Part shown: piece by piece, positions 8,450 to 14,680 of the stretch | Numbering within the stretch: the first letter of the stretch is position 1 | Layout of the letters: each line of letters starts with the position of its first letter | DNA from: Oscillospiraceae bacterium | Lineage (GTDB): Bacteria; Bacillota; Clostridia; Oscillospirales; Oscillospiraceae | Length of the DNA stretch: 62,595 nucleotides | Direction of reading: 5' to 3' | Assembly (NCBI GenBank): GCA_015067925.1 | Contig: SVLN01000005.1 | Coordinates: forward strand, 1-62,595 | Translations under genes and position numbers: made by a program | Notes under the pieces: generated by a model | The model's database searches: none | What the model was told of the DNA's origin: nothing | The model's input: only the letters and a program-made list of their open reading frames with translations

Positions 8450-9176
8450 ACAACACAGCACTTCCTTCCAGATCCGTTTCACACAACAGGTCATATACCG
8501 CGTCCTCACTCAGAACGCCGCGCTTCAAATTTTTGGGTAGCTCGCCCCGCTCATCGCGCTCAAAGTCTTCCAGCCAAGGGCCGTTTTCGTAATAATCCAT
8601 CAGTTCCTGCAGCATTTGTGCCAGCGACGAAGTGGGATCTGCCCAGTTCTTTCCTTCCCGCACCGCCTGCTGCAGCGCATCCAGATGCGCCTCCATTCGT
8701 GCAACACGCTCCGCCGCCCGCTTTGGGCCCGGATGCAGAATCATGCGCAGGCGCGAGTCCTCCTCGGACAGAACGGAAAACCCGCGATGCACATAAAACC
8801 CGATGGCTGCCCGGTTGTGCTTCTGCACATGCAGCATCATAGTGTCAAGGCCGATGCGCCGCGCGTAGTCTTCCGCCTCGCTCAGCAGCGCCGAGCCGAT
8901 CCCTTGCCCCCGCAGGTCCTCCCGCACGCAGAAGTCGTCGCAGTACACGAAGCTCTCTTCCTCGTGATGCACTTCCAGGGCAAGGTAGGCAATCGTTTCA
9001 CCCTGCTGCTCTGCCACGAAAATACGATCTTCTCCTCCGCAGAAGTAAGCCTCCAAGCTCCCTGCCGGATAGCCCGTTTCCTCCGTTTGGCCGCAGACGG
9101 CGCAAAGCATCTGCACAAACAGGGCGTTGATCGTCTCGGCGTCCTGCCTCGTTGCGGTTCGAATGAGAAACTCCAT
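8436..9176 (-). CDS. GNAT-family N-acetyltransferase with an extra C-terminal segment
   Basis: A 246-aa protein. The first about 150 residues are a GNAT domain, with the acetyl-CoA P-loop visible as V-R-E-D-L-R-G-Q-G-I-G-S-A-L-L and the later N-R-A-A-I-G-F-Y-x-x-x-G-F. The remaining about 95 residues are charged and mostly helical, and I do not recognise them. A GTG three codons upstream overlaps the AAAGGAG ribosome site, so the ATG at 9176 is preferred. First gene of the operon with the cyclase and hydrolase; the acceptor substrate is unknown. Confidence 0.88.
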   Translation of the reverse strand: MEFLIRTATRQDAETINALFVQMLCAVCGQTEETGYPAGSLEAYFCGGEDRIFVAEQQGETIAYLALEVHHEEESFVYCDDFCVREDLRGQGIGSALLSEAEDYARRIGLDTMMLHVQKHNRAAIGFYVHRGFSVLSEEDSRLRMILHPGPKRAAERVARMEAHLDALQQAVREGKNWADPTSSLAQMLQELMDYYENGPWLEDFERDERGELPKNLKRGVLSEDAVYDLLCETDLEGSAVLYEDL

Positions 9177-9203
9177 GCCGTCCACTCCTTTCCGGTTTTC
9201 TTT

Positions 9204-9209
9204 AGTATA
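9204..9209 (-). promoter_or_regulatory. -10 element for the GNAT/cyclase/hydrolase operon
   Basis: TATACT with an upstream TGC (extended -10) lies 28 bp before the chosen ATG. No good -35 hexamer is obvious. Confidence 0.4.
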
Positions 9210-9221
9210 GCAAACTCATAC

Positions 9222-9252
9222 GCAAAAAGACAGGGGCAAATGCCCCTGTCTT
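9222..9252 (-). terminator. Terminator of the M42 peptidase gene (copy 1 of a repeated terminator)
   Basis: GACAGGGGCA and TGCCCCTGTC form a stem with a two-base loop, followed on the minus strand by TTTTTGCG. Nearly the same hairpin recurs at 10351-10374 and 10822-10843. Confidence 0.8.
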
Positions 9253-9263
9253 ATTCTACTTCG

Positions 9264-10295
9264 TTATTTGCAGTACGCCACGAGCAGCTTCAGGGTGTTC
9301 TCCACGCCGTCCTTGTGGCTTCTTTCATAGCCATGGGAAGCGTACACGCCTGCACCGATCAGGCCGTGGCGAATGTCATAGCCGGCCTCCAGGGTGGCGT
9401 CCACATCAGAGCCATAGAAGGGATAAATATCCACGGCGAAGTTGATGTCGTTCTCCTTGGCAGCCTTGATGAGGCCTGTGACCACATCATAGTTGTACGG
9501 TCCGCGGGAGTCCTTGGCGCAGATAGAGACCATGTGTTCATCACAGGTCAGGCCGTCACCCACGCAGCCCATGTCCACAGAAATCATCTCGGTCACGCCC
9601 TCGGGAATGGAAGCCGCGCCGCCGTGGCCCACTTCCTCATAGACGGTGATGTAGTGATACTGGCGGTTTTCCAGTTCGATGTTGTTGTCCTTCAGATACT
9701 TGGCGTAGCCCAAGAGGATGCCCACGCTCAGCTTGTCATCGAGGAAACGGCTCTTGATGTAGCCTTTCTCCGTCACGGTGGTTCTGGGGTCAAAGCACAC
9801 GATATCGCCCACCATGATGCCCAGCTTCTCGGTGTCGTCCTTGCAGTTGACCACCTCGTCCAGAACCACTTCCATATCGGCATACTGACGCTTCGCGCTG
9901 CTATAGGAAGCGTTGACGTGCACGGAGGCATTGTTCATCTGGAAGGTTCCCTCATACACGCCGTCAAAGCGGGTGACGATGCGGCAGTTCTCCGCCTCGG
10001 CGTTGTTGGGATTCATGCCGCCCAGGGGCGAGACCTTCAGATTGCCGTTGCCCTTGATTTCCGAGACCATGGCGCCCAGGGTGTCCGTATGGGCAGCCAG
10101 AACAATGCCGTTGTCCTTGTTCTTACCGCCCAGATCTGCCAGCACGCAGCCCTTTACAGTCATCCTGGCATCGTAGCCCATCTTTTTGTATTCTTCCATC
10201 ACAAATTCCGCGGCTTTCTTCGTATAGCCGGTGGGGCTGTCAATTGCCAGAAGCTGACAGGTGACCTCAGTGATGTAATCCACATATTTCTGCAT
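9264..10295 (-). CDS. M42-family metallopeptidase (glutamyl aminopeptidase/tetrahedral aminopeptidase-like)
   Basis: A 343-aa cytosolic aminopeptidase of the M42 family. The two-metal site is visible: A-A-H-T-D-T-L-G-A (first histidine and aspartate), R-F-L-D-D-K (bridging aspartate), Y-E-E-V-G-H-G-G (general-base glutamate pair), S-V-D-M-G (aspartate) and the final histidine in Y-E-R-S-H-K-D-G-V-E-N-T. These enzymes trim N-terminal residues from short peptides. The frame is open for 32 more codons, but those include the previous gene's terminator; the ATG at 10295 has an AGGGAGG site. Single-gene unit with its own terminator. Confidence 0.92.
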   Translation of the reverse strand: MQKYVDYITEVTCQLLAIDSPTGYTKKAAEFVMEEYKKMGYDARMTVKGCVLADLGGKNKDNGIVLAAHTDTLGAMVSEIKGNGNLKVSPLGGMNPNNAEAENCRIVTRFDGVYEGTFQMNNASVHVNASYSSAKRQYADMEVVLDEVVNCKDDTEKLGIMVGDIVCFDPRTTVTEKGYIKSRFLDDKLSVGILLGYAKYLKDNNIELENRQYHYITVYEEVGHGGAASIPEGVTEMISVDMGCVGDGLTCDEHMVSICAKDSRGPYNYDVVTGLIKAAKENDINFAVDIYPFYGSDVDATLEAGYDIRHGLIGAGVYASHGYERSHKDGVENTLKLLVAYCK

Positions 10296-10326
10296 AGTTG
10301 CTTCCTCCCTATGTATCATTTTGTCC

Positions 10327-10332
10327 ATTATA
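10327..10332 (-). promoter_or_regulatory. Extended -10 element for the M42 peptidase gene
   Basis: TGC followed by TATAAT on the minus strand, about 30 bp upstream of the ATG and just downstream of the preceding gene's terminator. The -35 region is weak. Confidence 0.5.
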
Positions 10333-10345
10333 GCACGCGCAGCAG

Positions 10346-10376
10346 CAAAAAGACAGGGGCAATTGCCCCTGTCTCC
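10346..10376 (-). terminator. Terminator of the TipAS-domain gene (copy 2 of the repeated terminator)
   Basis: Perfect 12-base arms AGACAGGGGCAA and TTGCCCCTGTCT, then TTTTTGCTG on the minus strand. It lies 8 bp after the stop of the TipAS gene. Confidence 0.8.
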
Positions 10377-10381
10377 AATAT

Positions 10382-10762
10382 TCATCGGCAATAATGCCGA
10401 ATGGCCTCCGCCACAAACGCAGCCGTTCCGTCTGCGTGCTTGTCGATGTTCTCCCGGAATCGCTCATCTTGCACATACATCTGCCCCAGACCGGCTAAGA
10501 TCTCATTGGTGCAGGTATAAAAATGTTCGGTGATGTATGCCTGCAGTTCCTGCACAAGCTCCTGCGCCCCGTCGCACTCGGGCGCGTTGCCGCGCTTCAT
10601 GCTCACGGCGAATTCTCCCATGATTGCATCCAAGCCTACCGCGGCAGCGTTCTGCTGTTCTTTGGAAGTACCTTTCGTCTTTTCTTCGTATTCTTGATAT
10701 GTGCTTGTGCCGCCCCATCTTTGCTGCGCTTCTTTTTTGTAATCCTCCACCAATGTCTGCAT
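10382..10762 (-). CDS. Stand-alone TipAS antibiotic-recognition domain protein
   Basis: A 126-aa all-helical protein matching the C-terminal drug-binding half of the MerR-family regulator TipAL. The opening Y-K-K-E-A-Q-Q-R-W-G and the closing Y-V-Q-D-E-R-F-R-E-N-I-D with A-F-V-A-E-A-I are the recognisable parts. TipAS binds thiopeptide antibiotics; here the MerR DNA-binding half is absent, and the ATG with a GAGGGAAA ribosome site shows that the short form is the natural product, as with internally started TipAS. It may sequester a drug rather than regulate transcription, which is inference. Own promoter and terminator. Confidence 0.85.
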   Translation of the reverse strand: MQTLVEDYKKEAQQRWGGTSTYQEYEEKTKGTSKEQQNAAAVGLDAIMGEFAVSMKRGNAPECDGAQELVQELQAYITEHFYTCTNEILAGLGQMYVQDERFRENIDKHADGTAAFVAEAIRHYCR

Positions 10763-10797
10763 CCTATTTCCCTCTCTTCTTTTTTGATGGCTTTTTC

Positions 10798-10803
10798 ATT
10801 ATA
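10798..10803 (-). promoter_or_regulatory. Extended -10 element for the TipAS gene
   Basis: TGA followed by TATAAT about 35 bp upstream of the start. The -35 region falls in the A/T tract of the preceding gene's terminator. Confidence 0.4.
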
Positions 10804-10813
10804 TCACAAACTG

Positions 10814-10843
10814 CAAAAAAAGACAGGGGCAATCGCCCCTGTC
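10814..10843 (-). terminator. Terminator of the 62-aa gene (copy 3 of the repeated terminator)
   Basis: GACAGGGGC and GCCCCTGTC with an AATC-type loop, followed by TTTTTTT on the minus strand, immediately after the stop codon. Confidence 0.8.
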
Positions 10844-11032
10844 CTACACGCACGTCTGCTGTGAGAGAATGCTGTTTACGACCTGATTCATCTCCTCTTT
10901 GGATCGGGCACGGCGCGCTCTTGACCAGATTTCCTGCTTTTGCTCCCGAGTCATCATCGCAAAGGCATTGGTTGCCTCCTCATTTCTGACAAGGGCCAGA
11001 CCAAAGCCAACGGGTACTTCCTCAAATTTCAT
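10844..11032 (-). CDS. Small conserved-looking protein of unknown function, formerly downstream of spoIVB
   Basis: A 62-aa, mainly helical protein beginning M-K-F-E-E-V-P-V-G-F-G-L-A-L. A strong GGGAGGGG ribosome site overlaps the 12-bp gap after the stop codon of the spoIVB 3-prime remnant. That tight spacing indicates that it was once co-transcribed with a spoIVB gene and has been left behind by the insertion of the AT-rich island. I know of small helical proteins of this length in Clostridia but no function. Confidence 0.75.
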   Translation of the reverse strand: MKFEEVPVGFGLALVRNEEATNAFAMMTREQKQEIWSRARRARSKEEMNQVVNSILSQQTCV

Positions 11033-11044
11033 CCGTTCCCCTCC

Positions 11045-11161
11045 CTATGCCGCTTCCAACATATTCTCGATAAAAATGCCATATCCGGTATCTGGTTGAT
11101 TTACCAAAACGTGAGTTACAGCACCCACCAGTTTGCCGTCCTGGATGATGGGAGAGCCGCT
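11045..11161 (-). pseudogene. spoIVB: spoIVB 3-prime remnant (38 codons plus stop)
   Basis: The minus-strand frame reads [19 protein letters not shown] and ends [11 protein letters not shown]-stop. It matches the last part of the intact SpoIVB at 14681-15673 at 30 of 38 residues by hand count. Similarity begins exactly at the catalytic serine of the G-M-S-G-S-P motif and nothing of the upstream gene remains. The intact gene carries a slightly longer and different tail (E-N-G-A-N-K-S). This is therefore a cut-off gene end, separated from the intact copy by about 3.5 kb of AT-rich DNA. Confidence 0.85.
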
Positions 11162-11252
11162 CAAGTTTGATGTTCATTAGGGACAACATTTTTGCTTATT
11201 CGACAGCAATTTATACGTTTGAAACTAAAAACAAAGAAATTCGTATGTAATA

Positions 11253-14114
11253 TTATTCTTCCACCAAATCTGTTTCATTCATTTCTGCACAAACCATTCT
11301 AACAACAAAATTGGCATCATGTTTACATTTGAAAATAATATACTCTTTTGTTCCTTCAGTAATTCCGTTCAATTTATGGAGGTGTCGCATAATCAAGTTT
11401 TTGATGTATACGCTATTAGAATCAATAAGATTCACCAACTGATGGTTTACGATACCGCAATTCTCCGGATTACGAGACATGGTAAGAAGAATGCGTGTGG
11501 CATTCCATCTGATATCTGAATATTCAGAATGGAGCCACTGTAAAACATTTTGAAGGATAATTGCCTCCACTCTGGACGGTAACATAACATCTTCTGAACT
11601 CTCCAAATATTCAACGATCAGGTGAGTTACTGCGATTGTTGTTGCAACATCTCCCTGAATATACGGCATTAACTCAAGCATTTCAGCGTACACATCTTTG
11701 CCCATGGCCGTATATAATAGCTGCAATCCGATTTTCAAGGAAATGCTATCGATATTAGATGAAATAATCGAATTGTTGGCAACTTCAATGGTCTTCTGCT
11801 GCTCAAACAGTTTTTCATATACCCCTTGATTTCTTGTATAGTCTTCAGGATATTTTACTGCAATACAAATGAGAAGCGCTATCGCATCAAGTTTTGTAGA
11901 AATTCCTTCTTTGGAAATCAGAAGGGTATCTGCAACTACTGAGATAAGCATGTCCATGGTATCCACATCGTATGTGAGCTCTTTTCCTAACAAAATGGAT
12001 CTAACTGTTGCAATCTCACGTGTGCCGTGCCCAAAATAAACACCATCTTTTCCCTGCGTTTCATTGCTTTTTCGAATACGTTCTACGTATCCTTTCACGA
12101 ACACAGGCATATCTTTATTTCCATCTTCGGTGGTTTCTAATTTATAGGTACCTTCGTAATAGCTTGATAAGTATTCAGCTATCTTTTTATCCATTTCCTC
12201 TGTAAGAGAACGGTTTTGCTTTCTGAGGACACACAAAAAGGCAGGAGAATACTTTATCTGCTCTCGTTCCTTTTCACTATCAAGCACACAATTAATATGT
12301 TCAACCAGCGCTTTTGCAGAATCATCGCTCATTTTTCTAAGATCAATGCGATTAGCAATGAACTTAAACATATCCATATACCAGCGACTATAATGCCTTT
12401 CAATGAATTGACAGCATATTTCGCTGAGCATATCTTGTGACATACGATAAGCTACTCCGGAGAGACACTTGAATATGTTTTGGCCTATAGCCACAACAGA
12501 AGTATCACTACTCAACCATGATTTGATTTCGCCAACAATGGATTTTTCGCAAGATTCATAGCATTTATCATCCAGAAAATATCCTACTGAACCGAACGCC
12601 AAAAGTTGACTGCTTAATCTCTTATACTTTATTGGATGGTTCAAACAAAAATCCATAATTGATGCTGCTTCGTCAGCGGTTAAATTATTCAAAACCTCCG
12701 GATAAGAGTCCTGAATACCTTTGATTTCCTTTTCTTTTCCTTCAAAAATTGCAATTTTGTACAGGTTGAGTCTGAAATTCCAATCATCATATTTACAACT
12801 CAAATAGAATACAAAATCCCTGATTTTCTCGTAAATAAGTAAAATATGAGTCAATGAACCATTATACATAGATACAATGAGAGAACTTGCAAGCATTTCA
12901 CCATACTGATCTAAGTTGTTGCCTATGGTGACTGAATAAGGAGAACCTGTTTTCTTCTTATACAAACCCTCTATGTATTTTTCGTGTAACGATTCATGGA
13001 TGCGGTCCAGAATAGGATAATAGAGTTCTTCGCTACTTTCTGTTAATTCCTTTTGTGCGGGTGTATCAAAATACTCATTTCTTACGGTGCAACGAGTCCA
13101 GTGCTGATTGCGCAGATCCACCAGAATATCTTTTATGACCCATGTGTGTTGATTAGTTTCTTTTGCAAGATTTAACGCTGCTTCAAGATACTCTACACAC
13201 TTTTCGATATCTCCAGCAAAATACGCCTGAATTGCTTGCCAGCGAATCTGAACGACTTGATAATGCCCATCATCTTGCTGCGCTTTCAATGTATCCAGAT
13301 ACATAGCAGTATTGAAGTGTTTGATAGATTTACCTTCAAATAATACAGGGAGGAACTGGATGGCCCAATCATCAAATTCACTTGTTTTTTCCGTTTCATC
13401 CGGGTATCTGCCTCGGGAATATCCAAGAACAAACTTCAAAAAATAATCTCTGCATTTATCTACATTTTTTAATGTGGATTTGGGGATTGTAGGAAGCTGA
13501 TACTTTTCTGTACCCACAATGTCTACCGCTTGAATTTCGTTATTTTCACCGGAGTTCAAAACTATTCTTCCGGTACAATAGTAGTGATATACAGCAATGA
13601 TATCATCTATCAATGCCTGGGCTCCATCTTGGCTTAATTCACTAAAACTGTGAACTGTTTTGCTTTTGGCAAAATGTGCTCCCATCAAGCTCTGTTCCAG
13701 TGCGGTTTTTTCTTTTTGTGTTTCATCACAGAAATAATACAGAGCCTTAATATTATGTTTTTTGACAGCATCGATTTCAGCCTGTACTCCTGGCTTAATT
13801 CCATCTGCATTATCTATTAAAAAAATACAAATGTCGCTATCTTCTAATGCCAGTATATAATGATCACCTGCGGGCAACGTAGACGCACCTTTACTCTCAA
13901 AAGTATACACGTCAGCCAATTGTGTAGCCTCAATAGAACTTTTTAATTCAGCTCGTACTTTGTCGTATTTCTCCACGCCACAGATTGAGCTAATAAATAC
14001 TTTTATCTTTTGACCCGGCAATATCGGAAGAATAGTGGTTTCTTCCTCTTTTTTAGTGAACTCCCATGATACCCCACCTATAGGTGTACTTATACCTGTC
14101 AATCTAATCCCCAT
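11253..14114 (-). CDS. Large DUF4062/TIR-like N-terminal domain fused to a helical-repeat region; candidate defence protein
   Basis: A 953-aa protein. Residues about 36-130 resemble the DUF4062/TIR-like nucleotide-processing fold: K-V-F-I-S-S (38-43), a central A-L-E-D-S-D-I-C-I-F-L-I-D strand, and G-V-Q-A-E-I-D-A-V-K-K-H with a candidate catalytic glutamate near residue 113. The other about 770 residues are helical; the end (about 840-950) looks like HEAT repeats with S-D-I-R-W-N-A-T-R and D-A-N-F-V-V-R-M-V-C-A-E. I see no Walker A motif, so it is not a classical STAND ATPase. Start chosen at the ATG with GGAGG seven bases upstream; an own TATAAT promoter lies at 14155-14160. Composition is AT-rich, unlike its neighbours. 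Role in phage defence is inferred from architecture and island setting only. Confidence 0.75.
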   Translation of the reverse strand: MGIRLTGISTPIGGVSWEFTKKEEETTILPILPGQKIKVFISSICGVEKYDKVRAELKSSIEATQLADVYTFESKGASTLPAGDHYILALEDSDICIFLIDNADGIKPGVQAEIDAVKKHNIKALYYFCDETQKEKTALEQSLMGAHFAKSKTVHSFSELSQDGAQALIDDIIAVYHYYCTGRIVLNSGENNEIQAVDIVGTEKYQLPTIPKSTLKNVDKCRDYFLKFVLGYSRGRYPDETEKTSEFDDWAIQFLPVLFEGKSIKHFNTAMYLDTLKAQQDDGHYQVVQIRWQAIQAYFAGDIEKCVEYLEAALNLAKETNQHTWVIKDILVDLRNQHWTRCTVRNEYFDTPAQKELTESSEELYYPILDRIHESLHEKYIEGLYKKKTGSPYSVTIGNNLDQYGEMLASSLIVSMYNGSLTHILLIYEKIRDFVFYLSCKYDDWNFRLNLYKIAIFEGKEKEIKGIQDSYPEVLNNLTADEAASIMDFCLNHPIKYKRLSSQLLAFGSVGYFLDDKCYESCEKSIVGEIKSWLSSDTSVVAIGQNIFKCLSGVAYRMSQDMLSEICCQFIERHYSRWYMDMFKFIANRIDLRKMSDDSAKALVEHINCVLDSEKEREQIKYSPAFLCVLRKQNRSLTEEMDKKIAEYLSSYYEGTYKLETTEDGNKDMPVFVKGYVERIRKSNETQGKDGVYFGHGTREIATVRSILLGKELTYDVDTMDMLISVVADTLLISKEGISTKLDAIALLICIAVKYPEDYTRNQGVYEKLFEQQKTIEVANNSIISSNIDSISLKIGLQLLYTAMGKDVYAEMLELMPYIQGDVATTIAVTHLIVEYLESSEDVMLPSRVEAIILQNVLQWLHSEYSDIRWNATRILLTMSRNPENCGIVNHQLVNLIDSNSVYIKNLIMRHLHKLNGITEGTKEYIIFKCKHDANFVVRMVCAEMNETDLVEE

Positions 14115-14154
14115 GCCAGTTCCTCCCTTCAGCGCTCATTTCGATATATTATTA

Positions 14155-14160
14155 TTATAC
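14155..14160 (-). promoter_or_regulatory. Extended -10 element of the DUF4062-like gene
   Basis: TGG followed by TATAAT lies about 40 bp upstream of the ATG, in the 90-bp gap after the antitoxin gene. No strong -35 box is visible. Confidence 0.45.
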
Positions 14161-14204
14161 CATATTTTCATGAACTTTTCTACGCATTACACCGGCTGAT
14201 ACGC

Positions 14205-14579
14205 TTAATCGCCACCTTTCCACAATTCCGCATGACGTTTCTCATATCCCGCAATGCTGATAATCACCAGCACGCTATACCCATTCCGGATAATGCTGAC
14301 AGGCTCATTTGTCTGTCTACAGAGATCAGAAACCTCACCAGTATTTTTGAGATCCTTAATCGTGATCGTTTTCGGAACGCTGGCAAACTCTCTCCTGATA
14401 TCCAGCCTGCCGTCTTCCTTGCGATAACGAAGATACTCATCAAAGAACTCACTGTCCATAATTACCAGCTCCGGCGTGCCGTTGCGAGTGACAAAGACAG
14501 GTTCTCCACACTCCTGACAAAACTCAACGATACTTGTTGTGTCTTTCAAAAAAGTTAATGGTACAAATTTTGCCATCAT
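14205..14579 (-). CDS. Orphan antitoxin with two tandem Phd/YefM-type domains
   Basis: A 124-aa protein made of two similar halves. Residues about 5-52 (F-V-P-L-T-F-L-K-D ... G-E-P-V-F-V-T-R-N-G ... L-V-I-M-D-S) and about 69-115 (I-T-I-K-D-L-K-N-T ... N-E-P-V-S-I-I-R-N-G ... L-V-I-I-S-I-A-G-Y-E) each carry the Phd/YefM pattern of a short strand, two helices, the E-P-V-x-V-T-R-N-G hairpin and a hydrophobic strand. Phd proteins bind operator DNA and neutralise a RelE, Doc or similar toxin. No small toxin gene follows; the next gene is the 953-aa protein. Two adjacent ATGs are possible starts behind AAGGAG (14579 and 14576). Confidence 0.85.
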   Translation of the reverse strand: MMAKFVPLTFLKDTTSIVEFCQECGEPVFVTRNGTPELVIMDSEFFDEYLRYRKEDGRLDIRREFASVPKTITIKDLKNTGEVSDLCRQTNEPVSIIRNGYSVLVIISIAGYEKRHAELWKGGD

Positions 14580-14606
14580 GATTTCTCCTTTTTCTGTCTT
14601 AATGTT

Positions 14607-14621
14607 GTCCTTATTATGGAC
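14607..14621. promoter_or_regulatory. Possible operator of the antitoxin gene
   Basis: The short palindrome GTCC-TTATTAT-GGAC lies 28 bp upstream of the antitoxin start. Phd-type antitoxins usually bind such palindromes to repress their own gene. It partly coincides with the island-end repeat, so an unrelated origin is possible. Confidence 0.25.
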
Positions 14622-14634
14622 TTACCAAATAAAT

Positions 14635-14675
14635 GAAGCACTCACTTTAGGGACAACATCCCTGGTGAGTGCTTC
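14635..14675 (-). terminator. Hairpin after spoIVB
   Basis: Arms GAAGCACTCAC and GTGAGTGCTTC enclose a second short stem AGGGA/TCCCT. It lies just after the spoIVB stop and is followed by ATTTATTT on the minus strand. One copy of the island-flanking repeat TTAGGGACAACAT is inside this hairpin. Confidence 0.6.
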
Positions 14676-14680
14676 GGTGT

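Larger units (their letters stand above)
11177..14659. mobile_element. AT-rich genomic island with end repeats, next to spoIVB; no recombinase visible
   Basis: The interval is visibly AT-rich compared with both sides and holds only two genes, a DUF4062-like protein and an orphan antitoxin. TTAGGGACAACAT occurs at 11177-11189 and again in the same orientation at 14647-14659. The 10-mer GGACAACATT (11181-11190) also occurs inverted at 14601-14610. On the left lies the spoIVB 3-prime remnant and on the right intact spoIVB with its terminator. No integrase or transposase gene is present, so the island is either a passive cargo, a decayed element or one moved in trans. Exact limits are uncertain by tens of bases. 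Confidence 0.6.

Noticed and set aside
11253-14114. Calling the 953-aa protein a STAND/Avs-type ATPase
   Set aside because: No Walker A (GxxxxGK[ST]) or Walker B motif is visible in the protein, so only the DUF4062-like and helical parts are claimed.
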